A stretch of 11,063 nt of DNA from Phoronis ovalis (GCA_028565635.1 JAOXYB010056767.1:1-11063); one strand, 5' to 3'. Positions 1 to 8,439 are shown, counted from the stretch's first letter. A program made the numbers and translations. Notes: generated from the letters alone by a model not told the origin.

Positions 1-276
1 ATATTTCTGAGTTATAATCAAAAGCGAGCTTTGAGAGTTTTATATATCCTAACTGTATGTAATGTCTTAATATGTCAACACATGAAAATTAAGAGAGAGC
101 CAAATGCATGTTTTCACATGCTTTCCTATTTTTTTAAAATTGGATCTTACATTAAATGATTTCACTTTTTCTAATACATTTTTCAAAAGAGAATTTTAAA
201 AATGATTTTTTGAATGTCCCATTTTTCCACAAAAAAGAAAATCTAGAGAGTTATACATAAAAAAATGCAAACATAC
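1..276. other. Probable gene A intron, no feature seen
   Basis: Downstream of the last visible gene A donor at 276. AT-rich with homopolymer runs. It holds one copy (34-51) of an 18-bp word repeated at 4981-4998. No acceptor followed by a frame matching the required phase was found. Confidence 0.4.
34..51. repeat. Distant copy of an 18-bp word also at 4981-4998
   Basis: AGAGTTTTATATATCCTA is identical at both places, about 4.9 kb apart. An exact 18-mer match is more than expected by chance even in AT-rich DNA of this length, suggesting remnants of one dispersed repeat. A 13-base part (ATATAAGAGTTTT) is also near 11010. Confidence 0.5.
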
Positions 277-327
277 CTAGGTACTGTTCTGTGGGGCTCA
301 TTCGTATTCGTGTCCATTCTTCAATAT
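277..327 (-). CDS. Gene A, internal 51-nt exon
   Basis: The acceptor is ACTGCTTTTAG| at 328 and the donor CCTAG|GTATGTTT at 276. Entered with the phase left by the exon at 741-802, it is open throughout and reads IEEWTRIRMSPTEQYL, preceded by a split Asp codon. It leaves in phase 1, so at least one more coding exon is expected beyond the left edge, or in 1-276 where I could not identify one. Three consecutive exons agreeing in phase on one strand is the main evidence that gene A is real. Confidence 0.65.
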
Positions 328-740
328 CTAAAAGCAGTGTGTGTACATATTTTCACTATTCAGATGTTTAAACTTTATATTATGGAAATGTGTCTACTGA
401 ACACCATTGCTAAAATGATACACCAAGTGCTGAGCTCAGCCGATAAGAATATGTTTTTTAATTAACAGTGTTGTTAGGCATTGGCATCGGATGGATTATC
501 ATCAATTGTTGTGCATATTTGGCACTTCATTATCTTTGTTTAATTGCAGTGTAAAATTAAAATGGCAAATGAAACTTATAGAAAAACCTGTTTCTAATTA
601 ATGTTTTGGTATAAATTATTACCAATAGCATGGTGTATTATTCAGTTCTCTCAAACATATCTCTGGACAACAAAATTAAACAAGCTAGATAATCCGTACA
701 TGCAGGTAATAGATGATATGCGTCTTTCACGACGGCTTAC
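328..740 (-). other. Intron of gene A (413 bp)
   Basis: Runs from the donor GTAAGC at 740 to the acceptor TTTTAG at 328 on the minus strand. It contains a 12-bp perfect palindrome, GCTGAGCTCAGC, at 429-440. No coding signal seen. Confidence 0.6.
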
Positions 741-802
741 CTAAAGAATCTTGTGTGTGATTTACTATCTTCCACCCTTCAAATGGTTCAGGTTTCTCTT
801 TT
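741..802 (-). CDS. Gene A, internal 62-nt exon
   Basis: The acceptor is TTGTATTACAG| at 803 and the donor TTTAG|GTAAGCCG at 740, both close to consensus. Of the three frames only one is open, and it is the frame demanded by the exon at 2940-3090. It reads KEKPEPFEGWKIV then NHTQDSL. The exon enters with one base completing an Arg codon and leaves with one base of an Asp codon. The segment is charged, with two Trp/Phe positions suggestive of a folded edge rather than linker. Family not recognised; the gene continues to the left. Confidence 0.7.
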
Positions 803-893
803 CTGTAATACAATGACAAAAGTTAGTAAATATAATTACATTATGGATCCACTTGTTTACTGACCGAATAATCCATCCCAGACAGGATAAACT

Positions 894-927
894 CAGACAG
901 ACAGACGGACAAACAGACAGACAGAAA
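894..927. repeat. Imperfect CAGA tetranucleotide tract
   Basis: Repeated CAGA units with CGGA and CAAA interruptions, inside the large gene A intron. On the minus strand it reads as a long TCTG pyrimidine tract. Confidence 0.85.
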
Positions 928-1872
928 TAAAAAGTGATAATACATAAAGATGTCGACTAATCCGACAGAAAGCTATTTCAAAGCTATATTTCAATTTCTG
1001 GGTAGTATGACTAAAAAAAATATTTAAAAATGGTCCTGTTTGCATTCTTGCATAACACCCACTCTATAAGTTCATACCTGTTTGTTTAAAACACTTGTTA
1101 TCTCCCATTCAGCTGTTCATTGGGGTTATTTAAAGTTTTATGACATTAACATTATCAATCAAATGATAACATGTTTGTTTAGCATTTATCATAAACTCTT
1201 GAACAGAATTTTAGTTTTTTGACAGACAGAAAGTTCTGTGTAAAACTCAACAGTGGATTTCCTCGGGGCATAGTGTCCCACAAGGTGAGGGGGTCACGAC
1301 TTTAGTTGGGATTGTAAATCGAAGCAAATTTATGAAATTATAACTGTTTTTGAATTTGACGAATAGAATAAAAAAATTATTGTATATTTAACCTACCAAC
1401 TTCCCCCATTCAAACGGTTTATTAAATTGTGAAACATGCTGAAGCTTTTAACATTCATAAGGGATTGACAAGAGGATCAGACAAATGTGAAGTGTATAAA
1501 GGGTTCTACAACACACACTCTAAAATATTAAAATGGAAATGTAGTTTAATTAATGTGAATAGAATCCGAGTTATGACAAAATATTAGGGTGGAAATTCAC
1601 TAAACTAATAGTTATATTTTGATTGTGTCTAAATTGGGGCGCAAAGAAGAAATGTATAAGTACACAAATAGTTTTTAAAAAATCAATGAAGCTAAAAATA
1701 TTTCTAATGCATGTTTTCAAGTACCACAACGCTGTATTCATTTCTTGTTAAACATAAGCAATTCGTTTAACTAGGCGAACAAATTTGAACTGTGTGGCTC
1801 ATTTCTTTGCTTTTTCTGACAAACCAAATACCACTTAGTTATTGAGATTTAGAACTGTGCCGCAACACCTTA

Positions 1873-1885
1873 ATATATATATATA
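1873..1885. repeat. Short AT dinucleotide tract
   Basis: About six AT units, followed by AGATAG. Too short to say more. Confidence 0.7.
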
Positions 1886-2939
1886 GATAGTAACCTTTTT
1901 TTGTGTATTTTTCAGTATAAGTTTGACTTTTTGACATGCTTAGTAAAGCCATTAAGTGAATAAATAAACTCTTACGCTTACTATGTATAATGTTATATGG
2001 AATTCAAATATGTTAATTTTTTACTTGAACTGAATTAAGATTACTTAAAATAATGCTATAATTAAAGTAGTGGTTAAAATTTGTATGTAAATGTTATAGA
2101 CAAAAGAACATAAGTACTACAAATGATTAATAAAACTGGTGCTGGTGCGGTATTGGTACTAGTTGAAATCGTGCTTCAAATTATGTTTAAACGCAACAGT
2201 ACAATTTAATGTTAAAACTTGTCTCATATAAAATAGGTGGCAAAATCAATTAAAATTCTTAATTACTTCATTGTCATAATAATGGTCCTCATCGATTTGT
2301 TTAAATGTCTTTATAATGATTTCACAGGTAACTAATTGCTATGACAAATTGAGTCTGCAAAAACATTGCCTCGGGAAAAAAACCATACGAAATGATAAAA
2401 TGGGTACCTGTGTTGTATTATGTACTTCCATATATGAATAGAACTTTGATTAGTAATTTCAATATATATGGCATTGCATATTTGTATAACAATTTCTATG
2501 TTAAACTATGGATGAAAGTGACAAACATATTTGAAATATACGGAAATATATAGTGCGCTGTATTAGATGTCATATAAACCTCCGACATAACTGCTAGAAC
2601 ATGAAGTAGTATGTTTTTAGCTTTGTACAGTTTGCACGCCAAAGCAAAATCCCAAGGTCTACCTAGTATGGCCGGCAATGCCTCAGGCAATACACAGAGA
2701 ACAATCTCGGGGCCTTTACCTGCGTTATGAATGGATATAACGCACTCATTGTATATTGTATATTGCCATATCATATTTTGTACGTAGAATTCTATAGTTG
2801 GTACTTGAATCGACTTTTTATTGTACAATAAGCATGGTACACATTTTATAATGCCACTATAAACAGTCAGAACTATTAATATATTTTAATAGACAGTACT
2901 TTAATTAGTATGGGAAAAGCGTTATATCACACGGCATAC

Positions 2940-3090
2940 CTTAGTACGGGATTTTGCTTCCCACCTTGTTTCACATTACTTGAGCTTCCACTGCCAGTTC
3001 TAAAGTCGTCTCTCAACACAACAGGACGTGAAAACATTTTGCTCCCACTTGATTTACCATGTGTTACATGTCGAATTATAATTTCTAGTG
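2940..3090 (-). CDS. Gene A, exon (5' edge uncertain), unrecognised protein
   Basis: On the minus strand this block, less AT-rich than its flanks, is open in a single frame. It includes GSKMFSRPVVLRDDF and a Gly/Ser stretch, RTGSGSSSNVKQ, and ends at a strong donor, CTAAG|GTATGCC, at 2940/2939. The last two bases (AG) join the first base of the exon at 802 to give an Arg codon, so the phases match exactly. The 5' edge is less clear: candidate acceptors are ATTAACCAG (exon from 3090) and CACTAG (exon from 3084), both with weak pyrimidine tracts. An in-frame TAA lies just upstream at 3097-3095. The Ser/Gly content suggests a flexible linker. Family not recognised. Confidence 0.6.
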
Positions 3091-4960
3091 CTGGTTAATA
3101 AATTACATGACAACTTGTGTTGGTTTTCGTGTTCAGTCGAGCCTTTTTATGATTTTGAAATTTAAAGACAAGGCGAGTGAAGCCTCCGCTGTAATCAGTC
3201 ATTTTCTGAAATTCTTTTTAACTATAATCGAGATACTGCTGTTATCTCTCCTTCAAAATAAACATTTCAGTTTTTCATTGGCAAGAGATGTATGACTTAA
3301 GGTGTACAAATCCCGTAAATCCGAAGACATAGTCGTTGAATTTTAGTCATTCAAGTAATCCGTACTTCATCGTTACCACTTATGTCATATCAGCTGAATA
3401 TTTTTTAAATCACATTGCTTCAGGCATAATATAATTGATCTCAAAAATGCATCACAGATCCAGTAATACCCTAAGGGATTGTACTTCTTTATTGCTGTAA
3501 CTTAAAATTTTATCTCGGCATGTTAACTCAAACTAGGGTCGTGACATCCAACCCAGTAACGTATAACTAATCTATCTGATATCATAAACCTGAATTTTAC
3601 ATTATAAATGCATATATTCCTCTTTGTGTGCATACAATACGTGCACAGTTTACTCAGTAGCTTAAATACACAACCTGATTACCTATAGCTATAGGAATGA
3701 ACAATATATGCCTTTAACCGTTTTGTTGTTAAGCACCTTTATTTTCTAATTTCCCGTTTTAAAATTATTAAAAATGAAATGATATTATAAGTCAATGAAA
3801 TGTAAGCTACTTTTCATTTAATGGGGTAAACATTACTCGGTTTTTATTGTAAACTTGAAGTTACTTCTAGAAGAAATATTTGTGGAATAAGATAGCAAAG
3901 TGCTTAATCCGTCTCTGCATTGCGCAGTGACAAAACAATTAATAGAATATACTGAAGTGCAGTTATTTTGTTTGAATCAATTATTTCACTGTGAAAAGTT
4001 ATAACAAATATCACAATCTCTTTAATTTTTACCAAATTAGCCTTTTTATTCTATCATATCCTAGCATATAATATGCATTTAACAAGTATCGGAGATGATT
4101 ATTTGGAAATGAAGATCGAAAAACTTTGCACTCCATCGGAATTGTAGCCTAATAATTATTTATTTGAAGATTAAAAAGTCATAATAATGACTAAAACATA
4201 TAAAAAACTATAGATAAATTCAAAAATCAATCGATGTTCGAGGAATAATTACGGACTTGAAAGTAGGTGCCTGCCATTTCACGAACAAATATATAATGTT
4301 ATGTTTTTTTTGCAAATGAGAACATTAAATCCTTACAGGCTTAACAAGAAAATGAGAGACCTAGATACGGTTCCACCTACCGTGCAAAATACAATTTACT
4401 TGCACAGGCCACCTGTCAAATTGTCTTTAACAATGGATCATAACTTGTACAACTAAAGAACTCTCCATTTGTATTTGTGACATATTGAATTTATTAGAAA
4501 TAGCTGATTGTATCGGATCCGGGGATGTTTACACAAAGCAACGCGTATAGGATTATTGTGATAAGAAACAAAACCCATTGTTTGAAAGGACATGATCACC
4601 CATAAATTATGTAAAACTTGTAAACTTCTTAAAATTAATAAAGGAAAGAAGATGTAAAGGGATTACATGCTCAGATCATACTTTATATATACTGCTTATT
4701 GAACTTGTGAGATAAAAGTCACCAACTCACGACAGTTTTGATTTTCTTGAAATAAGATTCAACATATAGAAAGAAATATTTTAAAAGTATTCGATTTTAA
4801 AAATTTTCGAACCGGTGAAGTTGCTTTCTTTTGACTAAAATTCTGCAGTTGATATTTATTCGAAATTTGATGTTGATGACTAGTATTTTAATAAGTTAGC
4901 GGAGAAGATATTTTTATTACGAGTAACTATATTCTTTTGAAAATAATTCGCCAAATACTT

Positions 4961-5009
4961 GTATAAAGCTAGGAAATATAAGAGTTTTATATATCCTAGT
5001 ATAAAGCTA
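4961..5009. repeat. Direct repeats flanking a near-palindrome
   Basis: GTATAAAGCTA occurs at 4961-4971 and again at 4999-5009. Between them CTAGGAAATATA (4969-4980) pairs with TATATATCCTAG (4988-4999) with one mismatch. The enclosed word AGAGTTTTATATATCCTA (4981-4998) recurs exactly at 34-51. Confidence 0.6.
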
Positions 5010-5105
5010 CCGTTTTTGTAATACATCGTTAATAAATCAACAAAAAAACTTTAATTTATAACTTCGGAGAACACTGGTTTTATTTTTAATATTCGCTTAA
5101 CTCAC

Positions 5106-5134
5106 GTTTTGCGTGTAAGTACGATGCCATACAT
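5106..5134 (-). CDS. Candidate first coding exon on the minus strand
   Basis: ATG at 5134 (context ACCGATG) reads MYGIVLTRK and runs into a strong donor, AAAAC|GTGAGT, at 5106/5105. It lies about 65 bases from the CRE at 5199-5206, on the side away from the kinase leader, as expected for a divergent promoter. It leaves in phase 2. The best acceptors of the gene A exon at 2940-3090 need an incoming phase 1, so an intermediate exon would be required. Could be chance. Confidence 0.22.
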
Positions 5135-5198
5135 CGGTCCGTAATTATTGTTTAAAATGTATTGATGCTTGTATTGAACATTACGTAGAACAAACGCA

Positions 5199-5289
5199 TG
5201 ACGTCACAAGCGGTATCGGAAGAAACGGACAATCCTGTTTAGAAGCTGCAACATTGATGATTGCGGTGAAAGAACTGATATTTTAAATG
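5199..5289 (+). promoter_or_regulatory. Putative promoter and leader exon of the kinase gene
   Basis: A perfect palindromic CRE, TGACGTCA, occupies 5199-5206, and an ETS-like CGGAAG is at 5217-5222. There is no convincing TATA box. The CREB/ATF and ETS families are known to bind such words near TATA-less start sites. The leader exon would start around or just after these sites and end at the donor at 5289/5290. The transcription start is inferred, not visible. Confidence 0.5.
5257..5286 (+). promoter_or_regulatory. Nine-codon upstream ORF ending directly against an ATG
   Basis: The leader exon contains ATG at 5257, encoding MIAVKELIF, then TAA at 5284-5286. The next three bases (5287-5289) are an ATG that forms the last codon before the intron donor. 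After splicing, that ATG is followed immediately by the ATG at 5710, so the kinase could start as Met-Met-Asn. The uORF, its stop and the first main ATG are contiguous, an arrangement compatible with translational control by reinitiation. A second uORF (5198-5242) exists only if transcription starts upstream of 5198. Confidence 0.55.
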
Positions 5290-5709
5290 GTAAGTTAAGG
5301 AGATTTGCCATAAAATCAAACAAGGTAAAGCTATAACGTTTGAAACATAACATTGATTCAAAAAAAATCTTTTTATTACGAAATTTATGAAAACGCTTTG
5401 GTCGGCGCTTTGATTACCTACTCTTGCAACACAGCAACCACTTAAGTTTTTTTTACAATTTGCAAATCGTTTTCAACTTTCACCCATTAGCGAAACGCAG
5501 TAGTATGAAAATCCATATACACACAATTGCATTTGTGCTTCATCATTGCATTTGTGCTTCATCATGTGGTTTTAATTTGGAATTGGAAGCTGCATTGTTC
5601 TTTCTCGACTTTCTCTTTCCTATTATACTTGATATCATTGGTAAATGTCTTTTATATTTATTTAGACTTTAACTGTTTGCATGGTTTTAGTTTTTTTGTT
5701 TTATTGCAG
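5290..5709 (+). other. Intron in the 5' leader of the kinase gene
   Basis: The donor is a full consensus, AAATG|GTAAGT, at 5290. The acceptor is a long T-rich tract ending TTATTGCAG at 5709. A branch-like CTTTAAC lies near 5667, about 40 bases upstream of the acceptor. The 420-bp intron separates the leader exon from the single coding exon. It contains a 19-bp tandem duplication at 5527-5564. The open frame running back from 5710 to 5527 in this intron uses a TTG start and crosses the acceptor, so I do not treat it as coding. Confidence 0.75.
5527..5564. repeat. 19-bp perfect tandem duplication
   Basis: TTGCATTTGTGCTTCATCA occurs twice with no spacer, inside the kinase leader intron. Probably a recent slippage duplication. 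Confidence 0.9.
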
Positions 5710-8055
5710 ATGAATAGCAATATTCGGGAATCTACTCCACCAGATAGCACATCCTCAACTTCATCTGCGTCTCTGGAATCAGCAGGATCCTGTGCAAGTT
5801 CCACATTACTAGTGCGGAGACGATTACCAGTTTATAGACTACTGCATTCAGTTACAGAATTTTTACGAAGATTTCTCCTCGGGATTGTGCAAAATCCCCG
5901 ATATTTACAGATGACAAACAACAAGCACAACTCATCTAAATCAGAAAAAAGGAAAACAGGAAATAACAAGTCTCATAATGGAAATAATGCCATTGCAAAA
6001 TGCTTGGACTTTTACGAAGTACATTCCAACGGTCCGGCAGGAGATTATTCTGGGAATTTGGAATCTAGCTGCGATAGTTTTACTTCAGAAATGTTTAAAT
6101 TTCAAGTGAGCGTCAATAATAGGGAAGACAGCGAATCAGGTCAAAGCCGCAATTTGTCCGATGGAGAAAGAGACTCATATTCGTCGGCTCACTCAAGCAC
6201 AATGTCATTTGAAAGGCACGAAAACTCGCTGAACCACTGTCAGAGGCGAACTTTTGGAATTCCTGTGCCTATATCATCTTTGAACAGGTGCATTCGTTCG
6301 TCACTGAGATTGTCTTCTGATAGCGAAGAGGAAGAAGAAAGAAACTCGCAGTTCGTTCCGATTTATGAAATAATGCATTACTCTTCAAATGATAATAGCA
6401 ACCCTGGTTTCAGACATTACCATAGTGGTAATGACAATTCAAATAGCAATACAAATGGTGCCGTCCAAGATGAGAAACAGACAAACATTATCGATAATGA
6501 AACGAGTAGCAAGCATGTGTATGGAAAAACAAAAATTCCTCGTCTTGTAGATGCAAGCATGGTTATTATTAATAAAAACGAATCTGCCTTCACAAAGTTT
6601 GGTAGAAGTTTAATTCCACGATTGATTCGTTTATTTTCTTCAAAAAATGTACCTGAAGAACAAAATCTTCTACATACACACGGAGATGAAACGAGCAAAG
6701 GAATATTATTAGAAGGCGAACAAGTACCAAATAATAAGTCTACAGACACGAATTTGGCAATAGCTATGATTGATGAAGGAGGAGATACATCAAAAGAAAA
6801 ATTAGAACCAACAAAGTTTAATGAGGCTACTGAAATGGTAACTTTTGCGGAACTAGCCAAAGAAAAAGTATCTGCTCAAGAACCAACATCAAAAAGTGAA
6901 AATCACACCCAAAAGCTAATATTAGATGCTTTAAAAGATCCATTGACACCATCACCACAAGCAGACATAACAGATAGTCAGGACTCAGAGTTTAAAGATA
7001 GTACTCAGTCTATTAGTAAAGAAGAAGAAAAGGTAAGAGAGGAAGATACAAGCCAACCACCACGAAAAGGAGGACATATTCCTCCTTATTTTTATTCAGC
7101 AGGAGTTGAACGTTTAATCCATCGCATTGCCATGATGAAAATGGACATGCAGTATAGTCCAAAGAAAGGTTTACCAGTCTTGGTAAATTTTGTAGAACCA
7201 ACAGATCTAGAATATGTTGAAATTGAAAACAATTTCGTCCACTTAGGATCAGGCAGGTATGGACGAGTCTTCCTAGCTCGTAGTTGTTCAAGTGGGAAAT
7301 TAGTTGCTGTAAAAGCAATCAAAAGTGAGGATGAGGAACTTATAAATGTTATCAACGAGGCTAGAATAATGGCGCTGTTAAATACGACACATTCCACATC
7401 TTATTTCCATGGAATGGTTCCTTTTGATAGGTGCAAATACTACATGGAGTGGGGTCTGGTGATTGATTTCATTGGTGATGAAGAGACTTTTAAAGTATAT
7501 GATATACTAGACATACTAGATGAAGAAGAATATAAAAAAGAAAACGGTGGCCATGCTTTGCCATCTCTCTACTGGTTGGAATTTGCAATTTCTTTAACAC
7601 GTGCTCTTCATGCTATACATTTGCATGGAATTCTAATAAATGATTTGAAATGTGACAATATCCTGATCAAGAGAAACGGGAATCATTTAAAACCATGCAT
7701 AATAGATTTTGGATTTGCAACAACATTTCAAGAAAGAATGGCAATAAAGGTACACCCAGAAGAAAGAGAGGCATATATGGAAAAATACACACAGATTGCT
7801 CCGGAGATCGTTTACGGCAAAGACTCGTCTCCTGCTAGTGATATTTACAGTTTAGGAAGAATTTTGTGTAATATTGATAAATGCCTTGAAGTATGTCTCC
7901 TTCAAATTCCTGCAAGAGGATGTCTGGCACGCGATCCAAACGAACGTCCAACGTGTTCAGACCTTGTTGGAGAATACTCGAATGAGTTAGCAAGACAAGA
8001 AAGAGCTTTTCATTTCAATAGAAGACATTTCTGCATGCACCATGAGCTTGATTAA
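5710..8055 (+). CDS. Divergent protein kinase with long disordered N-terminus (781 aa)
   Basis: The start at 5710 is the first ATG after a consensus 3' splice site (polypyrimidine tract, then TTATTGCAG). The frame stays open further upstream, but only in intron sequence. Residues 1-500 are low in complexity and rich in Ser, Asn and Glu, with an acidic run EEEEE at 206-210 and two short amphipathic segments near 39-60 and 294-309. The kinase domain covers about 507-760: glycine loop GSGRYG (513-518), VAVK with Lys535, alpha-C Glu550, catalytic loop IND-L-K-CDN (Asp645, Lys647, Asn650), DFG (666-668), APE (697-699), alpha-F Asp711 and Arg746 in RDPNERP. The core catalytic residues are present, so it may phosphorylate protein, probably on Ser/Thr. 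The HRD His and Arg are replaced by Ile643 and Asn644, and the interval from Asp711 to Arg746 is short, suggesting a reduced alpha-G region. No signal peptide or membrane span is evident from Met1. The subfamily and substrate are not recognised. Confidence 0.9.
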   Translation: MNSNIRESTPPDSTSSTSSASLESAGSCASSTLLVRRRLPVYRLLHSVTEFLRRFLLGIVQNPRYLQMTNNKHNSSKSEKRKTGNNKSHNGNNAIAKCLDFYEVHSNGPAGDYSGNLESSCDSFTSEMFKFQVSVNNREDSESGQSRNLSDGERDSYSSAHSSTMSFERHENSLNHCQRRTFGIPVPISSLNRCIRSSLRLSSDSEEEEERNSQFVPIYEIMHYSSNDNSNPGFRHYHSGNDNSNSNTNGAVQDEKQTNIIDNETSSKHVYGKTKIPRLVDASMVIINKNESAFTKFGRSLIPRLIRLFSSKNVPEEQNLLHTHGDETSKGILLEGEQVPNNKSTDTNLAIAMIDEGGDTSKEKLEPTKFNEATEMVTFAELAKEKVSAQEPTSKSENHTQKLILDALKDPLTPSPQADITDSQDSEFKDSTQSISKEEEKVREEDTSQPPRKGGHIPPYFYSAGVERLIHRIAMMKMDMQYSPKKGLPVLVNFVEPTDLEYVEIENNFVHLGSGRYGRVFLARSCSSGKLVAVKAIKSEDEELINVINEARIMALLNTTHSTSYFHGMVPFDRCKYYMEWGLVIDFIGDEETFKVYDILDILDEEEYKKENGGHALPSLYWLEFAISLTRALHAIHLHGILINDLKCDNILIKRNGNHLKPCIIDFGFATTFQERMAIKVHPEEREAYMEKYTQIAPEIVYGKDSSPASDIYSLGRILCNIDKCLEVCLLQIPARGCLARDPNERPTCSDLVGEYSNELARQERAFHFNRRHFCMHHELD

Positions 8056-8439
8056 TAATAGATTTTATCTTACAAGAACAACATTATGGATAAAGAGGAA
8101 AAAAAAAACCCATTATAGTACTATAGCTGAACATGTTCCAGATGAAACGAGAACACGACATTGAAAATTCTAGTGTGAAGCCCATACCAAGACATTACAC
8201 AAAGTAAATTCCAAATGTCACCAGTTACATATGAAATGTACTTCGATAAAGCCAATGATTAATTTTTAGATAAACCTTTATGTGCTCATAAGTTGCCTTT
8301 AAAATTACATGTACTATGATATGCTTTCAGAAATGACTAGTTTCGTTTGAATTAAAAAATTTGATGCACGATGTAAGAAGAACATGAACAGTTTTAAAAA
8401 TTTAAATGTTTTTAATAAATATACAAAATTATTTGTAAC
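8056..8439 (+). other. 3' untranslated region of the kinase gene
   Basis: AT-rich sequence follows the TAA stop, with a second TAA just after it. It has no open frame of note. A variant signal ATTAAA is at 8351-8356, and a canonical AATAAA at 8414-8419 precedes the TA microsatellite. The end point is inferred from the signal position. Confidence 0.55.
8414..8419 (+). terminator. Polyadenylation signal AATAAA of the kinase gene
   Basis: Canonical AATAAA about 360 bases after the stop codon, in AT-rich sequence. Cleavage would be expected 10-30 bases downstream, at the start of the TA repeat at 8440. The position is plausible but the hexamer is not rare in DNA this AT-rich. Confidence 0.5.

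Larger units (their letters stand above)
803..2939 (-). other. Intron of gene A (2137 bp)
   Basis: Bounded by the donor at 2939 and the acceptor at 803 on the minus strand. It is AT-rich and contains the CAGA-type tract at 894-927, a short TA tract at 1873-1885, and a less AT-rich patch at about 2620-2740 open on both strands. I found no further exon that fits the phase. Short exons could have been missed. Confidence 0.5.
3091..5198. other. Upstream region between gene A and the kinase gene
   Basis: About 2.1 kb of AT-rich DNA between the first confident gene A exon and the kinase promoter. It must contain the gene A start or earlier exons if gene A begins here. Candidates seen are a 35-codon ATG frame at 3202-3095 (minus) and a possible first exon at 5134-5106 (minus) ending in a strong donor. 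Neither is proven. The direct/inverted repeat composite at 4961-5009 also lies here. Confidence 0.4.

Noticed and set aside
835-893. Possible minus-strand exon after the TCTG pyrimidine tract (FILSGMDYSVSKQVDP)
   Set aside because: The acceptor is GAG, and the frame required by the gene A phases contains a stop.
1216-1320. Short frame reading SGHSVPQGEG, recalling the VPQG motif of reverse transcriptases, next to a donor-like AAG|GTGAGG
   Set aside because: Only a few residues match, no other reverse transcriptase motif is nearby, and stops flank it. Probably chance.
1386-1435. Minus-strand segment reading KPFEWGKLV, similar to PFEGWKIV of the gene A exon at 741-802
   Set aside because: Phase does not fit gene A and the match is about nine residues. 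An exon duplicate is possible but not supportable.
3107-3295. 62-codon + strand frame
   Set aside because: Shadow of the open minus-strand frame at 3202-3095 plus AT-rich sequence. No support of its own.
3465-3545. Minus-strand frame FELTCRDKILSYSNKEVQSL ending near GTATTA
   Set aside because: The donor is weak and leaves in phase 0, which does not fit the next gene A exon.
4803-4820. TTCGAACCGG, resembling a tRNA B box on the minus strand
   Set aside because: The bases after GGTTCGA do not fit the B box, and no A box or cloverleaf could be traced.
5527-5709. N-terminal extension of the kinase frame upstream of 5710
   Set aside because: It starts at TTG, crosses a strong 3' splice site and encodes a hydrophobic stretch from intron sequence, so it would falsely suggest a signal peptide or membrane span.
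6417-7397. Three minus-strand frames of 101-147 codons under the kinase coding exon
   Set aside because: Antisense shadows of the kinase reading frame.
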